Below, in pieces: positions 38,913-50,631 of a DNA stretch of 64,000 nt. Every line of letters starts with the position of its first letter. Positions within the stretch are counted from its first letter, which is position 1. The notes below the pieces were generated by a model. The model did no database searches and was not told where the DNA came from. It worked only from the letters and a program-made list of their open reading frames with translations. Source of the DNA: Amyelois transitella (taxonomy: Eukaryota; Arthropoda; Insecta; Lepidoptera; Pyralidae). The translations under genes were made by a program, and so were the position numbers. Where the stretch lies: NCBI RefSeq assembly GCF_032362555.1, contig NC_083519.1:3923501-3987500 (forward strand), given 5' to 3'.

Positions 38913-39788
38913 ATTTGTTGAAAATATAACTCTTTATAATTTCTAATAGAAGAAATGAATAAAATGACACATTAGAAAACTGCAAATGGACTCATTGAAA
39001 TTCTTCATTGAAGTGACGTAAAATACGAAACCGATTTAACCAAGTAAATTAGACAAGCTATTTTTATTAAATTAATATTAGGTATTTGTCGTTTCAATAA
39101 TTCTAAATTATATTTGTATGTGGAAGACTTAGAGATAATCGCGTCTTACCTAATTGAACAATTGAAAAACAAAACCTCTGTGTTGATAGTTAAGTCACCT
39201 CTTAAGTAAACAAAAAAGTCGTGATAAATATAGAAAGTAGCTGAAACTTACCCAAATTTGATCAAATCATCATTGCCCATGCGGAATTCTCCTCCACGGC
39301 ACGTGTTGAGGGTAATCTGGAGAGAGCTTGAGCATTCTCTGCCGACCAAATGGTCGTAAGAGACTGTCGCGGCAAAGAACTCCCAGGCACGGTTGTGGTC
39401 ACAGATGTAAGTGAGACAGCCAGGTTGTGAGTTTCCACCGTTATGGAAGAAGTCAGTGTTGATATGAAAACAATTAATTGGTTCCATATCAAATATTAAC
39501 GACTAAATTATTATTTACAGAAAAAGAAAATATAATAGATTGAACTTGTTACAGTATAAATACAGTAAGCATTGGTAAACGTATTATTAAACCACTTTGA
39601 TGTATACCTCCACGTATGAATTTATTTCAATGCAATAAATTTTTAAACAGTTTATTTGACAATATATTAAAACAATTGGTAAGTGTCGCGTTCGGGACAA
39701 CTGCTTCTTTCACAATTGGATTTTGAAATAGTTCAGATGCGTATTTTGCGTTGGTAGCATTGAACAAAGCCAAACCAAAACTAAAACC

Positions 39789-42700
39789 ATGAGTTTACCA
39801 CGTTTTGAAGACCTTTTCAAACAAATAAAAACCAACTTTTGGCTTTTCGGGATCCCTTATGACCAACCCAAAATTCATATCAGATTCTTCATTTTAATAA
39901 TTGGTTTGTTGCTTATGGTAACTGAAGAAATCTTGTTTCTTGCTTCGAAAATATCTACTGAAGATTTGTTAGTAATAACCCAACTGGCTCCATGCTGTTG
40001 TATCGGCGTTTTGTCTTTACTAAAAGTGGTGTGCCTTGTACCAAAAAGAAACAAAATATTCAGTCTCACGCATAGTCTGAAAGTTTTATACATCGATTCG
40101 ATAAAAGAGATGGAAAAACGAGAAATAATACGCGATAACATAAATTTTGTCTCACTTCTCAGTAAATATTTTTTTCTGTTGAATGCTGTACTGATTTCGG
40201 TATATAATTTTTCCACGCCGCTTTTCATTTTGTATGATTATATAAAGACCAATGAAATTGTATTTCGGTTGCCATACGACGTAATAGTTCCATTTCGCGT
40301 TGACAGATGGTCAACGTGGTCAGTGGTATACATTCATTCTATATCAAGCGGTAAGTTCGTTCTGCCCTTTCCTGTTTTTGTTTTTAATTTTTTATCTGCT
40401 TGTATTTCCAACTTAGATTATTATAACCGATACCTAGTTCTTTTGCTTCACGAAACGACGTTGCTAGCTAATAAATTATGTAATACTTGCCATAACTTTC
40501 TCCAATTTCTTTCAGGTTTTATCTGTGTATTATTTTTTACAACTATTGATATTCTTTACTGTATCCTTACTTCACACATTTGCAATAATTTTGCCCTCAT
40601 TTCGAATGATTTGTTAAAAATTAATTGTGAAAACGTGAACAATCTTAAAAATATTATCAAACAACATCAGCATATCATGCAGTAAGTTGAGAATTTTTTT
40701 GTGGTATGTACGTATTTTAATATAATTATTTTTTTTCCATTAGGAGTGATTCTCGAGAAAAGTTTAAATGCAAATTTACTATACTCAAGAATATTATAGT
40801 AAACCAACATAGAGCTAAATTAATAAAAAATATTTCGCAACAATTTTCGGCATACAAATATCTGGATACCTTAAGAAAAATTTGTAGAAAATTCAATAAT
40901 ATACACTCAGTAACGTAAAAGAACTCACTTTCAAATTAATGACGTGTATATTTTAAAAGCTGTCTCTTTGTTTCAGACTATCTCAAGAACTGGAGGACAT
41001 TTTCAGTCTACCAAATCTTTTCAATGTGTTGGTGGGTTCGGTTGAAATATGTGCACTTGGATTTAATTTGACTGTATGTATGTTATTTTTAGTATAAATT
41101 TATGAAATTATGTTTTTAAAAGCTCTCCGTTTGGCAGCTCATCGTCGACCACAGGCTATTATTTCCCTCTCATGCATAATACGTGAAGTTGTTAAAGTTA
41201 GTAACTACAAATTCAAGATTTACGAAATCTACATGAAATAAAAATGTTTTTTTACAAGTTGCTTTAATGCTTTTGTAAAAATAAAGAAATATGGACATGT
41301 TTATTTATCATGATAATTTTCAGATGGGAAGCTTGACTCAAGTGCCTGGCTGTGTTTTATTTTTGATATCAGTTCTGCTTCAAATATTGATGATGAGTGT
41401 TTTCGGTGAAAACCTTATCAGGGAGGTAATTATGTAGTAATCTTGTTTATTATAATTTCGGTAATAATTATTTCATTCCCTTCTTCACAGCGAGTAATTA
41501 GCGGTACGAGAAACTTCATGAAAACAATGACCAGAATGAATTCCAGTATTTTGGAAAATATTAGTATTATATAAACTGTAAAGTCCTACCTGTCACCTAT
41601 TGTATTTTACAAATAAATATTTTTTGCAATTTTCCAGAGCAAAAATGTTGGAGATGCCGTTTACTTTAGCGACTGGCATAAACTAGATGTAAAGACAAGG
41701 AAAATTATACTTATCATTATCACTAGGTAAGGTATTAACTATCTAATGCTCATCATAGCCTATCGACAATTGTATTTTCAGCTGCTGGTCTCAAAGCTCA
41801 GTAGCCGCTAGCTAAAGCTTACAGTTAATTAAACTTAAATCATGCTATGACGTATTACGAAATGTATCATATTAATGACATAAACTTTTGACAAAGGGAT
41901 TAACAGAAATTAACATGATTATATAGGTTCGAATCCTTCCCAACGTACGAGGCATCGGCAGCCATTTATCAGTGAATATTTAGTTTTCTTGATGTACATT
42001 GCTTTAATTTCTAGTTAACCAATGGTGAGAGAAAATATCGTATTCCATTTTAAATATTCTTAATCCCTTATGATCAATTATCTACATACATTATATACAT
42101 TTTCAGGGCCCACAGACCTCAAATATTAACCGCTTATAAGTTTTCTACGATTTCTTATCAAAGCTTTACTAAGGTAAGATGTCGTACATACATACATACA
42201 TAAAATCACGCCTCTTTCCCGGAGGGGTAGGCAGAGACTACCTCTTTCCACTTGCCACGATCTCTGCATACTTCCTTCGCCATCCACATTCATAACTCTC
42301 TTCATGCAAGCTCGGCGGTTTCGGGTACTTTTAACCTGACCCTTTACCAGGACGTCCTTAATTTGATCAAGATACGTTCGTCTAGGTCTTCCCACTCCGA
42401 CCTTTCCCTCCACACTCTCCTTGTATATCTGCTAAGTCAACCTGTTTTCATTCATCCTCTCCACATGACCGACCCATCTCAACATACCCTTTTCTATTCC
42501 TGTAACTCCACCTTCTTTCACATCACAACATTCCCTTAACACGCTGTTCCTTATCCGCTCACTCAATTTCACATTAACTAACCCTGTGCCGCCAGCGATT
42601 GATGATACCCCTTATCCGGGATATCACCAGTAAATGGTCCGAGTCAATGCCAGCACCGCGATATGCACGGGTATCCAGCACTTTGTTCTTCAATCTTTCA

Positions 42701-43885
42701 TCTACAATCACAAAGTCTATCATACTTTTTAAACTACCTTCCACTCTTGTGTAGGTGTGGATCTTTTTATGTCGAAACATTGAGTTCGACACAAAAAGAT
42801 CCCTTTCTAGACAAATTTCTAATACACTTCTTCCATTATCATTCACCATTTCGTCACCAAACGCACCAAGCACCTTTTCATATCCATCACGCTTTACACC
42901 CACCCACCCATTAAAATCACCTAGCATAATAATCTTCTCATTTGGCTTGGTAACTTTCAATACTTCTCTTACACTATTCCAGAACTCCTCGTTTTCGCTT
43001 TTTGCTGTTGTTGTACCCCTCGAACCCACGGTGCATAAACACCTAGAACGAAGATCCGAGTGATTCCAACTTTCAGCCTAATCCATAGAAGACGAGGGCT
43101 GACACACTCATACTCATTCACACTCTCAGCCATTCGTGCAGAAAGAATTAGACCGACCCCTTGACAGCCTCGGCTGGTACTGGAAATTCCAGACCAATAC
43201 GCCGTGTAAGCCGTGCTGCGTCGCGTCGCATCCTTTCCGTTTCGTTTAATTCACGCACAACACATCCAACCGTCTTTCACCCATCATCTGGCATACTTCC
43301 TCAATCTTATCCTTCATTCCTCCTCTTACATTCATCGTCGCAAAGCGGCTTTCAGCAGCCCGCATACCGCTCCCGCCGGGAACGAGACGTGATGGGGTGC
43401 AGACACCATCGTAAGATGTCGTTGTTTATAATCAACTATTAGGAGTCTTGCATACATAATTACAATGCTTTTTCCGATTAAATTGGCAGACAACATGTTT
43501 TCACTTTCCCTAATCCCTGCATATTTCTTTAGATTAAGGAACCTCAGTCTATCATACAAACTCATTGGTTTATGGTAGATACTCGTGATCCGATATTTTA
43601 CAAAAACGTTCTCAATTTTATAAAAATATATTATCATGATATTTTTTTAATTACTATGTAAGAATATAGAATTAGGAATAAGAAATAGTTACAGATCACT
43701 AGTTTAAGCCTTTTTTTTTAATATAAGCGCACACTTTGTATGTTCTTTGATTCCATACAAACAAAGAACATAATAACATGAAATGTATGAGTACTGTTTC
43801 TTTTTTTTAGATAATCAGCTCTTCGTGGACATATTTCACAATACTGAAAACAGTGTACAAGCCACCTGAAAATACTTCAACATAG
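39789..43885 (+). CDS. Odorant receptor OR-C, seven coding exons, 385 aa
   Basis: Exons: 39789-40350, 40516-40681, 40977-41073, 41324-41425, 41638-41726, 42107-42173, 43811-43885. The sum is 1158 nt with the same phases as OR-A and OR-B and all GT-AG. It starts MSLPRFEDLF and ends SSSWTYFTILKTVYK plus PPENTST. About 12 residues differ from OR-B (for example P5R, Q to H, S to I in exon 4, R to H in exon 6). In exon 1 silent changes outnumber replacements, so it looks functional. Intron 1 is 165 nt, a multiple of three, and has no in-frame stop, so an unspliced form would keep the frame. A 1.2-kb LINE lies in intron 6 just behind the donor. AATAAA occurs at 44039. Confidence 0.92.
42186..43410 (-). 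mobile_element. Internally deleted RTE-like LINE in OR-C intron 6
   Basis: The 1225-bp element reads on the minus strand. Its 5' part encodes an APE-type endonuclease, open over 42574-43029, with GDFNGWVG, DFVIVD and GIDSDHLLV motifs; frames upstream of that are broken. The reverse transcriptase is missing. The 3' part holds the VGRPRRTYLDQIKD C-terminus and a TATG tail. Perfect 12-bp duplications GTAAGATGTCGT flank it (42174-42185, 43411-43422). The left one contains the exon 6 splice donor. OR-B has the empty site at 36750. Confidence 0.93.
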
Positions 43886-44293
43886 AAGAAAATATATAGA
43901 AAGCTACATTTGTTATTTTTCTTATAGGAGATAGTTATCTCATCACTTAGTGACACAAGTTTGCAAATTCAAAAAGATCCAATAATCTTAATCCTGAGGG
44001 CAGTAAATTCCAGTATTGTACACCAAATATAAAAAATTAATAAACAGAGCATATGTTTCTTTCTTATTCCGCTTCTAGTATCGCGAGCAGTCAGATCACA
44101 TTTAAGTTTTAGTATTTTGAGCTGTCTGCAGTTCATAGCTCATATAAAACAAAATAGAAAGAACATTAAATCAATCGTGGCCATTCACTCATTTCAAGAC
44201 TTTGGCTCTGTCTACCCCGCAAGAAATATAGACTTGAATATAATAAAAGAAAAATGATAATAAATCAAGATTTTATTTCGGAATCCATTTCGA

Positions 44294-47200
44294 TTAGTAG
44301 GGGTATCGTCGGCGGGTGCTCAGGCGGTATCTTCCTTGTCTGCAATGAAAGAATTAAGTGTAAGTACTAAAACAGTGTTATCTAATTAATCAACATGTTA
44401 ACAATATCAGTGATTACTTATTGATTGATTCACGCATTGATTCCACATGAAGTAATAAAGTGATCGTTCACTGTTCGTGCACGAAAATGTTATGTAATTA
44501 CAAAGTACTTATTTGGTTTTATAATCATCAAGCAAAATTTTGAAATATTGTCACGACATAATAAACAATTAGCCACTTAAAAATAGCAGATTTCCTTTTT
44601 TAAGTGTATAATAAATAACAATTTAGGAGATTCAAACCATATAACGATGACAAATAGAATCTTAAGACTAAGTTTTATTTATAAAACGCTTCATATTAAA
44701 CCAGTAGTTATGTAAAATAATGATCGAATTCGTGATGCGCAGAAAGGCGCAGAAATCCCATTTCGACCTACCAATGACTATTTTCAAAGTTATTTATGTA
44801 CATTAGTTTGAAAACTATCCGATGCTCTTACGGTGAGGGAAAAGATCGTGAGAAAACCACGTGTAACCGTGTCTATACCTCCGGTGTCATATTATTGCTC
44901 AACGTGGGGCTGATTACAATGCTTTATCTTTATCAAACATCGGCATGAAATCCATTAATGATTTTCATTATTTTAAAAAGATAGATTAAATTATTCATGA
45001 TATAATTGTATGATTACAAAATGATAAAATTTTGCCGTCATAAATCACAACTTTGTTGAAAATATAACTAACTAAATAACTCTTCATAATTTTTAATAGA
45101 GGAAATGAATAAAATTACGATTAGAATGGACTCTTAGAAAATCTTTATAGAATTGAAAAATTGACGTAAAATACGAAACCGATTTAACCAAGTAAGTAAA
45201 ACTAACTTTTTTTGATTAAATTAATATTACTTGTTGTTTCAAGTTTCATTCTAAATGATATGTGTGTGTATGTGGAAGACTTAGAGGTAATCGAGTCTTA
45301 CCTAAATTAATTAAAAACTTGAAAACCCCAGAGGGGGTTTATAGTTAATTAAGCTCTTAAGAAAACAAAAAAGTCGTGATAAATATAGAAAGTAGCTGAA
45401 ACTTACCCAAATTTGGTCAAATCATCATTGCCCATGCGGAATTCTCCTCCACGGCACGTGTTGAGGGTAATCTGGAGAGAGCTTGAGCATTCTCTGCCGA
45501 CCAAATGGTCGTAAGAGACTGTCGCGGCAAAGAACTCCCAGGCGCGGTTGTGGTCACAGATGTAAGTGAGACAGCCAGGTTGTGAGTTTCCACCGTTGGG
45601 GAAGAAGTCAGCGTGACCCACGGCAGTTCCGATGCCAAGACCGGTGATGGCGCCGTTAGTGTGGATAGCTTCGACGTATCTGGCGTCACCAGAGTTGATG
45701 CGGTTGGAGTTCAAGTTCCATAGAGGACCAGCGGGGTCAAGACCTTAAATGGAAAGGCTGTTTTAATGTTCATGATCAAGATTAAAATTTTAATGTATAT
45801 TTAAATTTCAAAAAATAATATTATATATTATATTAAAATATTGCCCTTTTACATAGTTTCTCTTTGGCATAAGTTCTTGTTATATTATTTCCTTGATGTA
45901 CATAAATGTATAAATATGTATAATCTAAAATCTAATTACTTAGCCTAAATCTATAGATTAATGTATCGTGAATCACAAATATAAAGATAGTGCAAATAAT
46001 TCCACACAAAAAGTAGGTAACAATCATTTTAATCTAGATGTGATGACTATCTGTTAGAACATTTTAATTTCTTGCTAAGTACTTATGGTACTACCCAATA
46101 ACTATCGAGCTAATCCTAATGTTTCTAACATTTTAAAGGAAAATTTTAAACTAAGTATGACTTACCAGTAACACGAGCTACTCTTCCGTCAAGCTCCCTG
46201 CCAGCATTTCCCACCAAATGAGCGCCCAGACTGAATCCGACTAAATGAATGGTCTCGTATCTAGCTCCGGTTACACCGACGAGGTAACGGATGAACTGTC
46301 CTAATCCTTTGCCTACTGCAGGGACACCGCGGACAGCTGTGATGTAGTTAGAACGAGCCAAACGCCTCCAGTCAAGGACAATAACATTGGCTTCACCCTT
46401 CCCGAGATAAGCTGGAATGAATAAGATAGTTCAATAAATTACAAATAATTTTAGTGAATCTTCCTCTTAAATCGAGATACTCAACATACATACATACATA
46501 CATATGGTCACGTCTATATCTCTTGCGGGGTAGACAGAGCCAACAGTCTTGAAAAGACTGAATGGCCACGTTCAGCTATTCGGCTTAACGATAGAATTGA
46601 GATTCAACTAGTGACAGGTTGCTAGCCCATCGCCTAAAAAAGAATCCCAAGTTTGTAAGCCTATCCCTTAGTCGCCTTTTACAACATCCATGGGAAAGAT
46701 ATGGAGTGGTCCTATTCTTTTTTGTATTGGTGCCGAGAGCCACACGGCACGGAGATACTCAATCGTGTAAATTTACCTTCGCGGATCCTAGCGTTGATCC
46801 CAGTGTTCTGGTTGCTGAGCCAGCCGTGAGCGATCACCACGGTGTTATGGTTAGGGTTGAAATTGGAGCTCCTGATGGAGTCGGCGTCGTTGATGATCAA
46901 AGTTTGACCAGCATCAGGATTGCGCCTAGATAAATAAACAATTTTCTTTAGCATTTTTTTTTATTATTTAAATCTTTATATGTAAGTAGTTTCAAAGAAA
47001 TGTCGTTGTGAAAAAAAAAACGTGTATGAGTACTTTATTTAAATAATTGTTTGTTATGAAAAAGAAAAAAAAAAATTTTAGCTAAAATGTTTGTACCACA
47101 TAAAATACGTTCATTAAAAAGTTTCTGACATCTTGCAAACCAAAAATTCATAAGAATTTCTTGCACTATTTCTTAACCAGTTACTTGTTAAAATTAAAAA

Positions 47201-47755
47201 TACGAATAGGTAGAATTCTTATAACCTGGTGAACAATAAGTATAAGTTGCGTTCAGCAATCCCAACTAATAATTCTTCGTCAACTTCATCTTCTAAATCA
47301 ACATCATGCAGAACACCATCACCATCAGGGAATTGGATGAATCTGGGGTAAATGACATCTTCTCTCTGCTCAATGGGCACAGCATTGGCTGTGTATGCTA
47401 TAAATAAAAATGATTAGATTTCAGTTCTTATATGTAGTAGTTTTTTTTTTAAATAACCCGAATCATTCACCGTTTTCTGTGAATTAAATCTTAAAATCGG
47501 AGAATATCCTAAATTTTTATTATTTATTTATGAATGCAATGAAAGAACTTTAAATTCTAAAAATTTATAAGTATAATTACTTATTAATTCAATAATACTT
47601 GGACACCGAAAAAGTTGCTATTTTGATTGAATGAATGAATTTGAAAAATTTCGTTGCAGCAAGCAATTTAGAAAAATGTCCCTGCCTCATATGTTTCTTA
47701 GTATAAGTAGGTACATACCCAAAGATACAAACAGGAATGCAAGTGTCAACTTCAT
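44294..47755 (-). CDS. L2, pancreatic-lipase-family secreted lipase, six coding exons, 328 aa
   Basis: Member of the neutral lipase/phospholipase A1-like family. Coding exons in transcript order: 47719-47755, 47226-47397, 46777-46925, 46166-46411, 45407-45743, 44294-44339, sum 987 nt. It has a signal peptide MKLTLAFLFVSLG, an acidic propeptide-like stretch, the oxyanion block VVIAHGWLSNQNTG, the nucleophile elbow GFSLGAH (Ser180), GLDPAGP (Asp204) and CDHNRAW (His266). The triad is complete and the C-terminal PLAT domain is absent, as usual in insects. The exon 2 donor is GTTATA, weaker than in L3 and L4. AATAAA lies about 20 bases after the stop. It is probably digestive (inference). Its 3' half is duplicated as L1. 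Confidence 0.93.
46485..46751 (-). mobile_element. R1 SINE-like insertion in L2 intron 3
   Basis: A full-length R1 copy with an ACATACATACATACAT tail on the left and CACACGGCAC on the right lies between 11-bp duplications GAGATACTCAA (46474-46484, 46752-46762). It ends about 25 bases from the exon 3 donor. L3 and L4 have no matching insert at this place. Confidence 0.9.
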
Positions 47756-47775
47756 GTTGTCAAAATCTTATGCCC

Positions 47776-47810
47776 ACTGCGGCTTTTAAGAAGATTAATC
47801 CATTTTTATA
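47776..47810 (-). promoter_or_regulatory. L2 core promoter: TATA box and initiator
   Basis: On the minus strand TATAAAA (47804-47810) is followed about 31 bases later by GCAGTGGGCA, whose CAGT (47776-47779) fits an insect initiator. The start codon follows about 23 bases after that. Further upstream TGATAAG (47839-47845) is a GATA-type site. Confidence 0.75.
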
Positions 47811-47845
47811 CTTATTCTTGTTGTATTTAGATTATAATCTTATCA

Positions 47846-50631
47846 AATCACGCAAATGGCAGATTGATTAAAAAAATTTGCGATTTACAATCAATGATTA
47901 ATTTTTACAAACAAAATAACCTACGTATACGATTATTTTGTCATCAAATAATCATCTTTCTTTAAACTAAAAAATAGAGGAAAAAACCTATGATTACCAG
48001 CTGCTTTAATTCTCGGGCAGATTGTAGAAGATAATCAAGGCAAAGATTTATAAACTTGGGATTCTTCATTTTATGCAATGGGCTATATTAAGCTTTGGCT
48101 GCCTCTACAGCATGTTTCCCATTATAATCCCTCGCACATTCTATGAAATACCTGCGGTTGTACATGTTGAGGAAGTACATGCTTCTAGATTTTTATAATT
48201 TTTCATATCTTATATTCAACAAGTCGTATTTCCTCTTACTTCATCGATTCTATCTCATAACGCTTTCATAACTACTCGTACAAAACAAGTGTCTTAGGTT
48301 CTTGAAAAATTTGCTAATAAGGAGGTCCTCTTTTGTTTACGACGTAAAGCCATTTTACGGTCTAGACTTAGTTCTTTACTCAAGATAGTGTGGGACTCCT
48401 GACGCCTAGTGTCAGCCAGCCTTCTTTACTCAGTGAAACTCCTTCGATGTGGAATTCTAGTCATTTTGTAAGCACCATGGGATCGTTTGTAGATCTTTCT
48501 GTCATGATCGAAATGTGAAATTTCATGAGAATTTTAAAAAGTATAAAGAAATAGGAATGACTCATATGGGAAATCCCACATTTATTGATTAATACATAGA
48601 TAGATAGATAAAACTCATTATTGCACCATAAGAGTATAACATACAAAAATCACAAAACAGATAGAGATGGTACAAAGGCGGACTTATCGCTAATGCAATC
48701 TCACCCAGTCAACCTTTGGGTGTATAATAGCTAAGTGGATAATAGTATTGACCATACATTATATATATATTGACATTATTTGTACGTTCCAACTTTTATT
48801 GCAGAATAATACGAAATCCCGCTGCGTAGCATAATTTCGCAATTACAGATTATCTTTTATTTCTTTTATACAGAAGTTTTCCTGGAAGCGATCAATTCTA
48901 TAACAAATAGGTAGGTATAGATTCAATAAGTATTGCTTAAGATAAAATGTACCTACACATACATTCATAAAGTCACGTCTAAACCCCTTGCATGGTAGAC
49001 AGAGGTCTTAAAAAATGGAAGGCCACGTGCAGTTAACAGTTAGGTAATATACATAAATAATTAATGATTTATATTTTTTAAGGATAAAATGCTGAAGACC
49101 GGTAAAATTAAAGAGAATAACTGGCCGCGACGCCAGTGCGGTACCATTGGATCATTAAATTTGGTTACAGAGTTTCGCGAATAGGTAACTCCAAATTCAT
49201 TCAACACACATCAACCCACCAGACCTACACTTTGGAGTAAGTCACAGATTTTTTTATTTCATGACGTCGTCGCAATATCATCGCCAGCGCCAGGTAACAG
49301 CCCTCCCCCCTACTACCGTGACGTAAGCGACGGCAGGCCCCCACCTAATTGTTGATTGATATTGATCACACTTTTGATTAAAAACCTAAATTACCTATTT
49401 TGGCACACGTGCGCCTTGATTAGTCATTGTTTTGTTGCATCTGCATGATCAATGATTAATATAATTGTACGAATGCAAAAGTTGATAATATTATATACGA
49501 GTATATGTATATAATGACATACGAGCTTTCGTAAAAGCTGACTAAACGAATTATCTTATAGGTTAAAGTTTATGGAAGTCATGATCGATAATAATAGTAT
49601 CTTGTTGAATGAGTTAATGTTATAAAAATCTGTATTATTGAAGTCATAAAAATATTACTGTCACATGACAGTGATATTTTTGAATTCCAACTATTCCTGT
49701 TACATAACAGGAACAGTTGGAATTCATGTCCAAGTTTCTTTGTATGTTCGTATCTGGTCCCCCTAATTGGGCTATGTCCTTTTGGTCTTTTGTCGCTCTA
49801 AATAGTGAGACCATACACAGCCAATAACATAACATTGTTCGCGGATTCATTTTCTGCAATGTTACTTACTTTCTCAGAAATCGAAGTACCTACTGCGAAT
49901 AATGTGTTGGGGAGTTTGCTTATGATTTCTAGTGTTACTATTTTTTTTAGCCAATACTCCAATGTTCAACAGCTCCTGCAAAATTATGTGACCACCTCGA
50001 TCTGGACTGCCCTTTTTTGATGTCAGTCTGAAGGGTCTAAGGAATCTACAGGGATTTTCATCGACGCAAATGACTTGTTAATAAGAGCGTCAATTCTCTC
50101 TTTCAGAGTAGATAAAATTTAAGTTAACTTTGAAAATAAGAATATAATAATAATATTCAAGAATATAATGCAAATATACGATTTGGTTGAATTGCTATAT
50201 AGTTATAACAGGGTGAAGCAAATAATAACAAACATAAACGCTTCCATAGCGAATTGATTACTCAACTCATTTTGGATATTTCCAAAGAAATTTATAATCA
50301 TACATTATTCCGATTCCGAGGAAAAGGCTCCAAATATACCAATATATACCACGGAATCCTTATAATCGATGTAATTTAATTATGATCATATAAATGCCAA
50401 AATGAGTTTATTTGTTTTCTTTCACAGTTAAATCTGTTAAAAATATGGAGAGTGCGAGGAAGGACATATTTTTACGCGGACGAAGCCGCGAGTGAGAACT
50501 AGTCATCAAGAAGTGGTTGGTATAAGTTTTCCGCATTTGAACACTAAAACATGTATTGGAAATAAACAAGAAATATAATTCATATATATTTATTTTATCA
50601 TTTGGTCCTAAGTCTTGCTCCTTTGAATTAC
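47846..50631. other. Spacer between L2 and L3
   Basis: No gene is supported. It contains two neighbouring hairpins at 49648-49725, an R1 fragment at about 48955-49030, a CpG-bearing patch at 49115-49340 with TGACGTC-like motifs, and a Helitron-like end at about 50430-50505. Frames at 49644-49859 and 49805-50020 overlap each other on opposite strands and match nothing I recognise. Confidence 0.45.
49648..49725. repeat. Two back-to-back hairpins
   Basis: The first has 16-bp arms (49648-49663 and 49666-49681) with one mismatch and a 2-base loop. The second follows with no gap and has 21-bp arms (49682-49702 and 49705-49725), again one mismatch and a 2-base loop (CA in both). Confidence 0.85.

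Larger units (their letters stand above)
33211..39459. repeat. Tandem duplication unit 1 (OR-B plus lipase 3' end)
   Basis: From ACAATTAATTG near 33213 onward the sequence matches the DNA from 39471 onward, through all OR introns, the convergent spacer and lipase exon 6, up to a break inside lipase exon 5 at about 39459. Unit 2 is about 39460-45610. The match ends abruptly at both sides. Copies differ by scattered substitutions and by mobile-element insertions present in only one copy. Confidence 0.9.
37604..39459 (-). pseudogene. L1, truncated pancreatic-lipase-family gene
   Basis: Only the last coding exon (37604-37649, encoding the QGRYRLSTRRRYPY tail and stop) and the 3' part of exon 5 (39252-39459) remain. 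The exon 5 piece keeps the NGGNSQPGCLTYICDHNRAW region with the catalytic His, but the Ser and Asp exons, the oxyanion-loop exon and the signal peptide are absent. The retained parts match L2 closely and have no stop. The cut is the tandem duplication junction, not decay. The intron holds an R3 SINE and an R1 SINE. A chimeric frame runs from an ATG at 39487 in the OR flank into the lipase exon. Confidence 0.9.

Noticed and set aside
42663-43063. Open frames of 83 and 102 codons on the plus strand
   Set aside because: They are the opposite strand of the LINE endonuclease region.
46619-46933. 104-codon frame on the plus strand with a GC-rich second half
   Set aside because: It is the antisense of L2 exon 3 joined to an R1 repeat.
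49115-49340. CpG-bearing patch with TGACGTC and GTGACGTAA motifs as a promoter or exon
   Set aside because: CRE-like motifs are present, but there is no open frame, no initiator with a downstream exon, and the nearest genes point elsewhere. Not enough to call.
49644-50020. Overlapping 71-codon frames on opposite strands, one with a signal-like start
   Set aside because: The minus frame includes a hairpin, the plus frame has no recognisable domain, and no splice partners are visible.
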